Positions 26,220 to 34,941 are shown, numbered from the stretch's first letter. The stretch is 52,200 nt of DNA from an uncultured bacterium (GCA_905214735.1 CAJMNI010000014.1:1-52200); one strand, 5' to 3'. Numbers and translations: made by a program. The notes: generated from the letters alone by a model not told the origin.

Positions 26220-27002
26220 ATGAAAAAGTGTCTGAATTGCGGCAGAGAATGCGACAGTGCCTTTTGCCCTGACTGCGGTCAGAGCATGGACACCGAACGC
26301 ATCACGATCGCATCCTTTTCCAAACTGACTGCCTCGTCGATGTCAAAAGTCGACGGCGGCCTGATCCGGACAACCAAGAGGCTGCTGAAATCGCCCCTTA
26401 TCTTTATCCGTGATTATTTAAAAGGGCACCGGATCGGGTATACCAATCCTGTGGTGATGATTATCGCCTTCGCCCTCATCGCCTCTGTGGCTGATTCTTT
26501 CCTCTCTATGGGTGGAATAACTCCCGAAAAACCACGAATAGCCGCCGAGTCGGAATCCGACCCAATGATCGGTGTGATTTTCGAATGGGTTTTCGAAAAT
26601 CCGGTGATTCTTGCCATATTAGCCGTTTTTCCGGCCATCGTCGCAGCAAAAATCGCATTCCGGAAATATGGCATTTCCCGTTATAACATGGGGGAGATGC
26701 TGATCGCCGCCCTTTATGTCATGGCGTTGGGAAGCATCGTCGACATTCTTCTTATTCCCGTCGAAATACTCGACCACTTCCTCAACGTCGGCTTTTACAC
26801 CTTGACCGATCTGGCCACATCCTTCCTTATCGCTATCTTAGGCTTCATGGGGATCTGCAGGGCGTGCCCGGTAGAGGGTGGTTTCAGAAAGTTCAAGGTC
26901 TATTCAGGTTTTCTCCTTACAGTCCTCTCTCTGATAATGGCAATATCCCTGCTGCTGATATTAATAATCGTTCTGATCTCGCTCCTTTTCCGCCTTTCCT
27001 GA
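26220..27002 (+). CDS. DUF3667-type membrane protein with zinc ribbon (260 aa)
   Basis: The N-terminus has a double CxxC zinc ribbon (CLNCGRECDSAFCPDCGQSM), then a basic amphipathic segment and YLKGHRIGYTNP, which is typical of DUF3667. About four or five transmembrane helices follow (VVMIIAFALIASVA, PVILAILAVFPAIVAA, MLIAALYVMALGSIVDILL, FLIAILGFMGI and a long C-terminal helix). It lies 18 nt after hipT on the same strand and may be read through from that promoter, but the family is not tied to toxin-antitoxin loci. Function unknown. Confidence 0.75.
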   Translation: MKKCLNCGRECDSAFCPDCGQSMDTERITIASFSKLTASSMSKVDGGLIRTTKRLLKSPLIFIRDYLKGHRIGYTNPVVMIIAFALIASVADSFLSMGGITPEKPRIAAESESDPMIGVIFEWVFENPVILAILAVFPAIVAAKIAFRKYGISRYNMGEMLIAALYVMALGSIVDILLIPVEILDHFLNVGFYTLTDLATSFLIAILGFMGICRACPVEGGFRKFKVYSGFLLTVLSLIMAISLLLILIIVLISLLFRLS

Positions 27003-27177
27003 CCGATTAATAAAACGCAGGTTGCCTGCCAGTCAGACCGGAATCTCACAGCCGTGGCGCGCCATAATCCAGAAGACGTTAAACGACACTCTCGCCTCGT
27101 TTGGATATCTGCCTGGCTCCGACAATAACGATCAGGAAATTTGCGACTGTTTCCCTCCCGAATGACACAAGATAACT

Positions 27178-27210
27178 GACCGACGGACTTTTTGCCGTTG
27201 GTCGTTTTTT
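27178..27210 (+). terminator. Rho-independent terminator
   Basis: A 9-bp stem GACCGACGG / CCGTTGGTC (27178-27186 with 27195-27203, one G-T pair), an 8-nt loop and six T (27205-27210). It would end the transcript running through hipBST and the DUF3667 gene. Confidence 0.85.
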
Positions 27211-27384
27211 GGCGGCGGGGGCAATCCTATCGGGCGCGGCGCTTGTTGATTTGATAGCTGAATGCGAGATTCCGCTTAAAGTCACAGAGAGTTTATTCTC
27301 TGTAAATCCACCGAACTTATTTAAACAAGATATTACTATGGCAAACACGAAAAACCGCGACGAAATCTGGAATCACGATGGTGA
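27211..27384. other. Region between terminator and ABC remnant
   Basis: A short frame with ATG at 27338 (MANTKNRDEIWNHDGEIG) is open but ends in the ABC debris. No promoter, repeat or RNA gene was recognised in this stretch. Confidence 0.3.
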
Positions 27385-27597
27385 AATCGGAAAATCACCG
27401 AACGTATCCAGAAGCTTGGAAAGGGAAAAACGATAATCGTTGCGGCCCACAGGCTGAGCACGGTGATGAATGCCGACAACATCATATTCGTGAAGGATGG
27501 AGAGATTCTCGAGCAGGGAAACCACGAACAATTAATCGCGCATGAGGGAGAATATTGGGCGCTCGTCAAGAATCAGCTGAACCTGAGCGTCGGATAG
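27385..27597 (+). pseudogene. ABC transporter ATPase, C-terminal remnant
   Basis: The frame from 27385 (an in-frame TGA lies just before it) encodes ITERIQKLGKGKTIIVAAHR, then LSTVMNADNIIFVKDGEILE and a tail QGNHEQLIAHEGEYWALVKN, ending in TAG at 27597. AHRLSTV carries the H-loop histidine and VKDGEILEQGNHEQL is the usual end of an exporter-type ABC ATPase. Walker A, signature and Walker B are absent, as is the membrane domain. No usable start exists. This is debris of a lost transporter gene. Confidence 0.8.
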
Positions 27598-27717
27598 TTA
27601 TTGGGGGAGGCGGAGCCTTTCTATCTCGTTCTTAGTCGGGAAGTATGAATATGCCCTTGATTGCCCATGATTGTCCATGATTGGGGCGAATTCTAATAAT
27701 CTATGGAAGATTTTTAT

Positions 27718-27769
27718 TAATTTTGCTTTTTATAGGGCGTTTCCGGGATTTTTATAGGGAACGCGCTAT
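27718..27769 (+). promoter_or_regulatory. Promoter -7 box and 5' leader hairpin of the aldolase gene
   Basis: TAATTTTG (27718-27725) fits the -7 consensus, and transcription would start near 27732. Starting exactly there, ATAGGGCGTTTCC (27732-27744) pairs with GGGAACGCGCTAT (27757-27769) with two mismatches around a 12-nt loop, giving a 5'-terminal stem-loop 28 nt before the ATG. It may stabilise the mRNA. No -33 TTTG is clear. Confidence 0.45.
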
Positions 27770-27797
27770 TATTATTAACAGATGCTATAGCGAAATA

Positions 27798-28829
27798 ATG
27801 GTATATTTTGATTGCGATTATCAGACCGGAGCGCATCCCGACGTGATGCGCCGGCTGGTGGAGACCAACGATGTGCCCACTCCCGGCTACGGTTATGACG
27901 AGTATACGGCCGAAGCGCGCCACAAAATACTCGAGGCCTGCAAATGCCCCGACGGGGATGTCTTCTTTCTGGAAGGTGGCACTCAGACCAACTCCGTGGT
28001 GATCGACTGGCTGATCCGCAGGGGCGAAGGAGTGGTATGCTGCGAGACGGCGCATATCAATGTCCACGAAGCCGGAGCCATCGAGGCGAGCGGCCATAAA
28101 GTCATCGCGCTCCCGCAGCACGACGGCAAACTCGACGCCGCCGAGCTGAAAGAGTATATCGCCGGCTTCTATGCCGACGACACCTGGCGCCACATGTCGG
28201 CTCCTGCAATGGTCTATATCTCCTTCCCCACGGAAGTCGGCACGCTCTATACGCGCCGTGAACTGGAGGACCTTTCGTCTGTCTGCCGCGAGGCCTCGAT
28301 ACCGCTCTATATCGACGGGGCGCGCCTCGCCTACGGTCTGGCGGCCTCGGCCGACCTCACCATTGCCGACATAGCCTCCCTCTGCGACATCTTCTATATC
28401 GGGGGCACCAAATGCGGCGCTCTCTTCGGCGAGGCGGTAGTGGCGCGCGAAGGCAAGCTACTCGAAGGCTTCTTCACCCACGTGAAAAGCCGCGGAGCGC
28501 TTCTGGCCAAAGGACGGTTGCTCGGCGTGCAGTTCGACGCCCTCTTCACCGATTCCCTCTACACCCGCATCGGACGCCACGCCGTTGCCTTAGCGCAGAG
28601 ACTGAAGACTGAATTCCGCTCCAGAGGCTACAGGCTGCTTATCGATTCACCCACCAACCAGCAATTCTTCATCCTCCCCAACTGCGTTGTCGATAGTCTG
28701 GCCAAGCGGGTATCGTTTGAATACTGGGGGCCGAGGGGGGAGAAGGAGTCGGCAGTGAGATTCGTTACGTCCTGGTCGACAACCGAATCCGACATCGCGG
28801 CCATCTTCACTGAGAGCCCCGGAGAGTGA
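27798..28829 (+). CDS. L-threonine aldolase-like PLP enzyme (beta-eliminating lyase family)
   Basis: A 343-residue fold-type I PLP enzyme. MVYFDCDYQTGAHPDVMRRL at the N-terminus, FLEGGTQTN near 60, ETAHINVHEAGAIE near 83-96, IDGARLAYG with the PLP-binding Asp173, and IGGTKCGALFGE with Lys205 as the Schiff-base lysine match the threonine aldolase / beta-eliminating lyase family. The reaction would be L-threonine (or allo-threonine) to glycine and acetaldehyde, in the cytoplasm. The start at 27798 is chosen over upstream in-frame ATGs because these lie at or before the promoter and are not conserved in character. It stands alone between the ABC debris and the uptake operon. Confidence 0.85.
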   Translation: MVYFDCDYQTGAHPDVMRRLVETNDVPTPGYGYDEYTAEARHKILEACKCPDGDVFFLEGGTQTNSVVIDWLIRRGEGVVCCETAHINVHEAGAIEASGHKVIALPQHDGKLDAAELKEYIAGFYADDTWRHMSAPAMVYISFPTEVGTLYTRRELEDLSSVCREASIPLYIDGARLAYGLAASADLTIADIASLCDIFYIGGTKCGALFGEAVVAREGKLLEGFFTHVKSRGALLAKGRLLGVQFDALFTDSLYTRIGRHAVALAQRLKTEFRSRGYRLLIDSPTNQQFFILPNCVVDSLAKRVSFEYWGPRGEKESAVRFVTSWSTTESDIAAIFTESPGE

Positions 28830-29100
28830 CCTCGGGGAGTAAAATGCGCATTGCGAATTGATTACCTATAAATAGTGAATGCCGGTGAAATAAGTTGCAT
28901 TTCAGAACGCCGTAAACGAGCTCTCCGAGGCCCCGGAAAGCGGCGTGGCGGGAGGCATCTTCATCTTTTTTGAGTATTGACAAAAGCTGCTGCCGGAGCT
29001 AATTTTGCAACCGGAAAACGAAAACGCCCGATATGTATATGACCTACAAGGAAGGCGCATAAAAAGTTGTGAAATGAAAAAACTGACAATTCAAAAGATA
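28830..29100 (+). promoter_or_regulatory. Intergenic region with uptake-operon promoter and a T9SS-tail-like relic
   Basis: TTGAC (28977-28981), an 18-nt spacer and TAATTTTG (29000-29007) form a good Bacteroidetes promoter, with transcription starting near 29014. The leader that follows encodes ENARYVYDLQGRRIKS in frame with the next gene (29020-29067). Such a motif normally sits near the C-terminus of surface proteins, so this looks like a relic of a former upstream gene. Nothing else was recognised in 28830-28970. Confidence 0.6.
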
Positions 29101-29679
29101 ATGAAAAAGTTTTACATAGCCGCAATCGCACTCGCATCGACAGCATTCGCAAACGCGCAGACAGAAGTGCTCAAAATCGGACTCAACGACGGAACATTCC
29201 AGACTGTCCCGGTCGACAACATCAAGGAGATGACGTTTGTCACAGAAGACGAGCCTTCGACAATAGCCGGAGAGTATGCCGGCACCAACAGTGTCAATGT
29301 CGGAGGAATCTACACCTACACCGCCCATCTGACGGCCACAATCGAGGAGAACTCCGACGGCACGATCAATTTCCGCTGGCCCTCCTACAGCCTTGCCGGC
29401 ACAGTGATGGGCGACCTCACGCTCGGCGCGGTCACGATCCCCAACATCCCCTACGACGAATCGAAAGGGGGCTACTACCTCGACTACAGCCAACTTGGCC
29501 TGCAGCAGCATTTCACGGCTGTGAGCGGCGGGCAGACCACAATGGATAAGGATTATGATCTCGGCGCGACCAGCACGATCCTTGTCGAAAAGAGTGAAAA
29601 CGGAATCAAAGTCACCAATCCCTTCAAGCTCGGAGCGATGCCTTTCCCCATCACCGCGACTTTTGAAGGAACGAAATAA
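29101..29679 (+). CDS. Calycin-like domain exported protein (192 aa)
   Basis: The signal peptide MKKFYIAAIALASTAFANA is followed by TEVLKIGLNDGTFQTVPVDN and IKEMTF, the usual opening of Bacteroidales calycin-like proteins. The rest is a lipocalin-type eight-strand pattern (TIAGEYAGTNSVNV, YTAHLTATIEENSDGTINFR, ITATFEG). An upstream ATG at 29074 would add nine residues. It is the first gene of an operon with HmuY-like and TonB-receptor genes. A periplasmic or surface ligand-binding role is likely; the ligand is unknown. Confidence 0.75.
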   Translation: MKKFYIAAIALASTAFANAQTEVLKIGLNDGTFQTVPVDNIKEMTFVTEDEPSTIAGEYAGTNSVNVGGIYTYTAHLTATIEENSDGTINFRWPSYSLAGTVMGDLTLGAVTIPNIPYDESKGGYYLDYSQLGLQQHFTAVSGGQTTMDKDYDLGATSTILVEKSENGIKVTNPFKLGAMPFPITATFEGTK

Positions 29680-29706
29680 AAGACTTCCGAAGGAACAAAT
29701 ATAAAT

Positions 29707-30498
29707 ATGTCTAAACGAAGCAATCCCTTAATAATCTGTCTTTGCATGCTGTGGCCGGCTCTGCTGTTCACGGCGTGCAACGGCATGTTTGAAGGCGTCT
29801 ACGACGAGCCGAAAGAAGAGTCTGCCGTCACCGCGTCGGGCCAGCTTTATATCGACGCCTCCGACTGGACCAAATGGCATTACATTGATCTGAAAGAGGT
29901 GGCCGAAGGGGCGGCTTCCGATCCCGATTACAACCCTTCGGGAGCCTGGGTGACGCTCGACATTCCTCTTGAGAAAACGGCCGACACGGCAGTGCCGGAG
30001 CAGCCGGGCATCTACACTTATTGGTATGACGTTTTCGGCGAAGGGATCAGCAAATACGAGTTCCGCGAGAGTTATGCCACCGAAGCCCAGCCCGAGCCGA
30101 AGAACTGGTCGATAGCCGTTCATCGCAACAACGTGCGCACCAACGGCGGATCGGCGGCCGCCACGGAGTTCACGAGCATCGACCGTCTCCCCTCCAATCC
30201 GGCCTATTACGAAAGCCTCGATTTCAAGGCCGACCAATGGAACGAGCGCGACGTCTGGACAATTCAGGATAAGATGCTCCTCGGACTGATCGGAAACCAG
30301 GGAATTGCCGTCAACGAAGTGCTGTCCGGCTGGCTGACAATCAATATCCCGCCGATGCCTCCGGCCTTCACCCACAATCCGACCGTCTATGTCGTCAAGT
30401 TGGCCGACGGCTCGATGGGAGCGCTTCAGCTTCAGAACTATATGAACTCCACCGGAAAGAAATGTTGTCTCACCATAAATTACAAGTATCCGCTCTGA
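29707..30498 (+). CDS. HmuY-family lipoprotein (263 aa)
   Basis: A lipoprotein signal with the Cys at residue 24 (LLFTACNGM). The body fits the HmuY family, which binds heme at the cell surface and passes it to a TonB receptor: a YIDASDWTKWHYIDL opening typical of HmuY-like proteins, a YWYDVFG strand, WSIAVHRNNVRTNGGSA and a long C-terminal beta domain ending TINYKYPL. Whether the two heme-ligating histidines of Porphyromonas HmuY are kept cannot be settled by eye. Its stop is 1 nt before the receptor ATG, so translation is coupled. Confidence 0.75.
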   Translation: MSKRSNPLIICLCMLWPALLFTACNGMFEGVYDEPKEESAVTASGQLYIDASDWTKWHYIDLKEVAEGAASDPDYNPSGAWVTLDIPLEKTADTAVPEQPGIYTYWYDVFGEGISKYEFRESYATEAQPEPKNWSIAVHRNNVRTNGGSAAATEFTSIDRLPSNPAYYESLDFKADQWNERDVWTIQDKMLLGLIGNQGIAVNEVLSGWLTINIPPMPPAFTHNPTVYVVKLADGSMGALQLQNYMNSTGKKCCLTINYKYPL

Positions 30499-30499
30499 C

Positions 30500-32464
30500 A
30501 TGGCAACTTCCGCACTGCTTCTTCTCTCCTCGCTGATCGCTCCGATGGCAACGGCCGCCGGAGAGGAGGCTCCCGACACTTTGGCCGGGTCGAGATTCGA
30601 CCTCGACGAAGTGGTGGTCACGGCCACGAGGGTGCCCAAGCTGCTGAAAGACACTCCGGTGCAGACGCGGCTCATCACCCGGAAAGATATCGAGAACTCC
30701 GACGCCACCGACATCCGCGACCTTCTGCAGCAGGAGATGCCGGGCCTGGAATTCACCTATGCCATGAACCAGCAGGTGCATCTCAATTTCAACGGCCAGG
30801 GGGGACAGAGCGTGCTCTTCCTTCTCGACGGCGAACGCCTCGCCGGAGAAACGATGGACGATGTCGACTTCTCGCGCCTCAATATGGATAATGTGGAGCG
30901 CATCGAGATCGTGAAGGGTGCGTCGAGCGCCCTCTACGGCAGCAACGCCGGGGGAGGAGTGATCAACGTCATCACCCGCCGCGCCGCCGAAAAATGGCGC
31001 GTCACCGGCGGAGCCCGCATCGGAAAGCACAACGACCAGCGCTACAATCTCTCCCTGACGCTCGGAGGCAAATATGTGAAAAACGTGCTTTCGGGCAATT
31101 ACAGCTCGATCGACAACTACGACGTTCACAGCAAGCCGAATCCCGTGACCCGCGTTGTTTCGACGATCTATGGAAACCGCGTGTGGAACTTCAGCGACCG
31201 TCTCACCGTAACTCCGATCGAGAGCCTGCGAATCACGGGGCGCGCCGGATTCTTCTACCGGCAGATGACCCGCACCGAAGATGTTCCCGAACGCTACCGC
31301 GACTACTCCGCCGGACTCTCCGCCGACTGGGACATCACCGCGGCCGACGCGCTGAGCGTGAGCTATGCCTTCGACCAATACGACAAATCGGATTATTACA
31401 GGCTGAGCCATCTCGACGTGCGCGGCTACAGCAACGTGCAGAACAGCGTCCGCGCCCTCTACAACCATACGTTTGCGAGCGGCGACGTGCTCACGGCCGG
31501 AGCCGACTTCATGCGCGATTTCATGCGCAACCGCAAGCTCGCCGATCCCTGCCGCTCACAGTATAACTTCGACGCCTTCGCCCAATATGACTGGAGTCCC
31601 TCCGACAAATGGGAGCTCGTCGGCGCCCTTCGCTACGACTATTTCTCCGACGGAAAGATGTCGAGGGTCACTCCGAAGGTGTCGGTGAGGTTCACTCCCC
31701 GCTTCGATGTCAACATCCGCTTTGGTTACGGCATGGGCTTCCGCGCCCCGACTCTCAAGGAGAAATATTACCAGTTTGACATGGCTGGCATCTGGATCGT
31801 AAACGGCAATCCGGCACTGAAGCCTGAAAGCAGCCACAACTTCACGCTTTCGGCCGACTATACCCACGGAGCTTTCAACTTCACACTTTCAGGATATTAC
31901 AACGATATCCACAACCGCATCTCCACCGGAGTCCCATATTACCGTCCCGACGACGACACGCAGCTCTATCTCGACTATGTCAACCTGCGGCATTACAGCG
32001 TGTGGGGCGGCGAGGCGGCGGTGCAGGCCCGCTGGAACAACGGGCTGTCGGCCCGGATAGCCTATGCCTATACCGACGAGCATCTTGCCATAGACGCCGA
32101 CGGCAACAGCGTCAACAACCAGTATATTCCGGCGCGCAAGCACACGCTGACGGCTTTCGTCGGCTGGGAGAAGCGTTTCTCACGGCAGTATATGCTCAAC
32201 GCCTCGCTCAACGGCCGCGCCCTCTCAGGAGTGAAAAATGTGGAATATCGCGACTATTATGATATCTCTAAGGGAACCGTCACCGTGGATTATCCCGCTT
32301 ATACGCTCTGGAAACTCCAGGTTGTGCAGCAGTTTGGCAAATATGTGAAGCTCACGCTTGCCGTCGACAACCTTTTCAACTACAAGCCTGACTATTATTA
32401 TCTCAATTGTCCGCTGACCGACGGCGCCAGTTTCCTGGCCGGAGTCAGTTTCGACTTCCATTAA
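30500..32464 (+). CDS. TonB-dependent outer-membrane receptor, HmuR-like (654 aa)
   Basis: A short signal peptide ends near MATAA. A TonB-box-like DEVVVTATR precedes a plug domain (residues about 40-155: VPKLLKDTPVQTRLITRKDI, VLFLLDGERLAGE, VERIEIVKGASSALYGSNAG). The remainder is a 22-strand-type barrel ending in ...GVSFDFH with a C-terminal aromatic pattern. The barrel holds FRAP (about residue 414) and NPAL (about 437), the two landmarks of heme receptors, but the 19 residues between them contain no histidine. HmuR uses a His there for heme. Length is normal. It sits between an HmuY-like and a PepSY gene, so heme or another iron complex is the best guess for the substrate. Confidence 0.85.
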   Translation: MATSALLLLSSLIAPMATAAGEEAPDTLAGSRFDLDEVVVTATRVPKLLKDTPVQTRLITRKDIENSDATDIRDLLQQEMPGLEFTYAMNQQVHLNFNGQGGQSVLFLLDGERLAGETMDDVDFSRLNMDNVERIEIVKGASSALYGSNAGGGVINVITRRAAEKWRVTGGARIGKHNDQRYNLSLTLGGKYVKNVLSGNYSSIDNYDVHSKPNPVTRVVSTIYGNRVWNFSDRLTVTPIESLRITGRAGFFYRQMTRTEDVPERYRDYSAGLSADWDITAADALSVSYAFDQYDKSDYYRLSHLDVRGYSNVQNSVRALYNHTFASGDVLTAGADFMRDFMRNRKLADPCRSQYNFDAFAQYDWSPSDKWELVGALRYDYFSDGKMSRVTPKVSVRFTPRFDVNIRFGYGMGFRAPTLKEKYYQFDMAGIWIVNGNPALKPESSHNFTLSADYTHGAFNFTLSGYYNDIHNRISTGVPYYRPDDDTQLYLDYVNLRHYSVWGGEAAVQARWNNGLSARIAYAYTDEHLAIDADGNSVNNQYIPARKHTLTAFVGWEKRFSRQYMLNASLNGRALSGVKNVEYRDYYDISKGTVTVDYPAYTLWKLQVVQQFGKYVKLTLAVDNLFNYKPDYYYLNCPLTDGASFLAGVSFDFH

Positions 32465-32504
32465 GAAAATTCTGAAACATAAAAAATATACTGGCTTACC
32501 GATT

Positions 32505-33362
32505 ATGGCAACCAAGAAATATCCGGGCAAAGCTCTTGCCTCCTTTTTTCTCGTGCTTTTCATCATGCCCCTGGGGCACGCCGCGATGATCCTCATGGAG
32601 CATCTCATGGCTCCCGGTCCGCTTCATGTCTGCGCCTTCCTGCTCGGACTCGCCGGACTGCTGATCACGATAGCCGGCGTGTTTGTCAGAGGCGACCTGC
32701 GCCAGACTCTCTGCGGCCTCTTCGGCGGTCTGCTTTTCTGGACCGGCTGGGTGGAATTTCTCTTCCAGTATTACGCCGACAGATATGGCATGCAGCCGCT
32801 CGTCGATCCGGTGAAAGGGAACGTGACGCAGCCGGAATATCTGATCATGCCGGCCACTTTCGGCATGATGATGATGGTGCTTCTGATCTATCTCTTCAGC
32901 ATCAGGTCGGGCTGCAACTTCTTCAACTGGTGCCAGCGGCGCCTGTTTGGCGGCCGGCGCGACATCATAGTTGTGCGTCCGATGACCCGCCACACGTCGA
33001 TCGTGACTTTCATGGAACTCAACATGATGCTCTGGGTGAGCTATGTGCTGCTGATGTTCTGCTACGACACTCATTTCCTCGGCGACACCCATCCGGTGAC
33101 GATCGCAATCGGAGTGGGGTGTCTCGTGGGGTCGGTGTTCATCTTTCTCCGACAGCTCCGCATCCCCTCCTGGGGCGCCAACATCCGCATGGCTATCGCC
33201 ACGGTGATGACCCTCTGGACGTTTGTGGAGATCCTCGGCCATATCGGCATACTCAAGGAGATATGGCTCGAACCGACGGAGCATGTCGGCGCGATGTCGG
33301 TGCTTGCTGCGCTCTTCCTTGGCCTTGGCGGATTCACTGTCTATAAGGCCGTGAAGAAATAG
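32505..33362 (+). CDS. Polytopic membrane protein in the uptake operon (285 aa)
   Basis: About seven or eight transmembrane helices: ALASFFLVLFIMPLGHAAMI, VCAFLLGLAGLLITIAGVFV, LCGLFGGLLFWTGWVEFLFQ, YLIMPATFGMMMMVLLIYLF, LNMMLWVSYVLLMFCY, VTIAIGVGCLVGSVFIF, a helix near 225 and one near 270. Histidines occur in membrane-proximal positions (GHAAMILMEHLM). The family is not one I can name. It follows the receptor by 40 nt and precedes the PepSY gene by 54 nt, so a role in the same uptake process, perhaps electron transfer or transport at the inner membrane, is plausible but inferred. Confidence 0.7.
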   Translation: MATKKYPGKALASFFLVLFIMPLGHAAMILMEHLMAPGPLHVCAFLLGLAGLLITIAGVFVRGDLRQTLCGLFGGLLFWTGWVEFLFQYYADRYGMQPLVDPVKGNVTQPEYLIMPATFGMMMMVLLIYLFSIRSGCNFFNWCQRRLFGGRRDIIVVRPMTRHTSIVTFMELNMMLWVSYVLLMFCYDTHFLGDTHPVTIAIGVGCLVGSVFIFLRQLRIPSWGANIRMAIATVMTLWTFVEILGHIGILKEIWLEPTEHVGAMSVLAALFLGLGGFTVYKAVKK

Positions 33363-33416
33363 GATGGTGTCTAATGGATTGAAGTTTTAAAAGTAGAGAC
33401 CGGCTCTTTCAAAACA

Positions 33417-34916
33417 ATGAAGATAAACTGGAAACGCCAGCACAAATGGTCGTCGCTCGCCGTCGTCTTTTTCATGGTGCTCTTCTGCCTTTCGGGGGTT
33501 GTGCTCAATCACCGGGAGGCGTTTTCCGGTTTAAGCGTGAGCCGGAGCCTGCTTCCTCCCTTCTACCGTCACCATGACTGGAACGGCGGACTGATGCGCG
33601 GCACTCTGAGGCTTCCTTTCGCTCCCGACAGAGTGGCGGTATATGGCAACGGCGGGGTGTGGGTCGCCGACTCGGCGATGAAAGAGGTGGCTGATTTCAA
33701 CGACGGGTTGCCCGCTGCGCCCGATCTCCGCAACATAAGGGCTATGGCCTCCTCGAACCGAGGACGTGCGCTGGCATTGGCCACAACCGGTCTTTACCGA
33801 CGGGATTCTGCCGGGGAAGCATGGCGAAGAATCGAGATTCCTGACGCCGGAGAGGAGACGTTCTCCGACCTTCTCTGCGAGGGGGATTCGCTGATAGTGA
33901 TGGGGAGGTCGCATCTTTATGTTTCGGCATATCCATGGCGCAGCTGGCGCAAGATAACCCCTGCTGCGCCGTCGAATGCCGATATCGGAGGCACCACGGC
34001 CTTCCGCACGGTATGGATGTTGCATAGCGGGCAACTTTTCGGCATCGTCGGCGTGATAATTGTCGATATCATTGCCGGAATTCTTATCCTGCTTTGCGTC
34101 ACGGGTATGATGATATGGCTCATTCCGAAACAGATCAGGCGTCGGGGTGTAGATATCGCTACGGCGAAGCGCTATGGCCTCAGGCTTAAGGAGAATATTC
34201 ACGTTCACCGGCGGGTGGGCGTGGCGACGGTTGTTCTGACAATGTTAGTGGTGATCACGGGATGGAGTCTGCGTCCGCCGGTGCTCATACCGCTTGCGAA
34301 GACGCACGTGGAGGTGGTGCCGGGCACGGCTCTCGATTCCCCCAATCCCTGGAACGACAAACTGCGGATGATCCGGCGCGATCCCGAGTCGGGGAGTTGG
34401 CTTTTCTCTACTTCTGCCGGATTTTTCGAGGCGGAATCTCTCGATGGCGTTCCGCGCAAGATGGATCAGCAGCCGCCCGTGAGTGTGATGGGGCTGAATG
34501 TGTGGCAACGGCTCGACGATGGCCGTTGGTTGGTGGGCTCCTTCAGCGGCGCCTCTTTATGGGACATGAATAGGGGAGTGGTGACTGATTACGTCACCGG
34601 CGAACCTGTGGCCCGGAAGGCTGGGCCACCATTCGGCAAGTTGGCCGTGGCCGGATATACCCGGGATTTCGGCCCGAAAGGGGAGATAGTGCTTTACGAC
34701 GACGGATGCCGGCTGCCGCAGCCCGAGAGGCTCTCCACGCTGCCTATGTCGCTATGGAATGTGGCTCTCGAGGTGCATAACGGCCGTATTTTCTTCGGCA
34801 ACGCCGCCACCTGGTTTTATATCACCCTCGTCGGCGCGATAGCCTTCTGGTGCCTGCTGAGCGGCTATAAAATCGCCCGCAAACGCCGGAATCCCTATAA
34901 AAATGCGGTAAAGTAA
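33417..34916 (+). CDS. PepSY-associated TM-helix protein (499 aa)
   Basis: The N-terminus KINWKRQHKWSSLAVVFFMV followed by LSGVVLNHRE is the hallmark of PepSY-TM proteins. Further helices lie near 203-232 (IVDIIAGILILLCVTGMMIW), 263-285 (VGVATVVLTMLVVITGWSLR) and 470-488 (WFYITLVGAIAFWCLLSGY). Long periplasmic regions lie between them. Such proteins, often beside iron or heme receptors, are thought to act as membrane reductases or transporters. It is the last gene of the operon and is followed at once by a two-way terminator. Confidence 0.8.
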   Translation: MKINWKRQHKWSSLAVVFFMVLFCLSGVVLNHREAFSGLSVSRSLLPPFYRHHDWNGGLMRGTLRLPFAPDRVAVYGNGGVWVADSAMKEVADFNDGLPAAPDLRNIRAMASSNRGRALALATTGLYRRDSAGEAWRRIEIPDAGEETFSDLLCEGDSLIVMGRSHLYVSAYPWRSWRKITPAAPSNADIGGTTAFRTVWMLHSGQLFGIVGVIIVDIIAGILILLCVTGMMIWLIPKQIRRRGVDIATAKRYGLRLKENIHVHRRVGVATVVLTMLVVITGWSLRPPVLIPLAKTHVEVVPGTALDSPNPWNDKLRMIRRDPESGSWLFSTSAGFFEAESLDGVPRKMDQQPPVSVMGLNVWQRLDDGRWLVGSFSGASLWDMNRGVVTDYVTGEPVARKAGPPFGKLAVAGYTRDFGPKGEIVLYDDGCRLPQPERLSTLPMSLWNVALEVHNGRIFFGNAATWFYITLVGAIAFWCLLSGYKIARKRRNPYKNAVK

Positions 34917-34917
34917 C

Positions 34918-34937
34918 ATTTTATGTCCCCATAAAAT
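34918..34937. terminator. Bidirectional hairpin between convergent genes
   Basis: ATTTTATG (34918-34925) and CATAAAAT (34930-34937) form a perfect 8-bp stem with a 4-nt loop. The A/T-rich arms provide short T-runs in both directions. It lies between the PepSY gene (plus) and the 627-aa gene (minus). Confidence 0.6.
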
Positions 34938-34941
34938 TGTA

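Noticed and set aside
27681..27797. 39-residue N-terminal extension of the threonine aldolase
   Set aside because: The predicted promoter lies within it, and the family-like sequence begins at ATG 27798.
29728..31468. Long minus-strand open frames opposite the HmuY and receptor genes
   Set aside because: They are antisense to well-supported genes in GC-rich DNA and show no domain, signal peptide or start signal.
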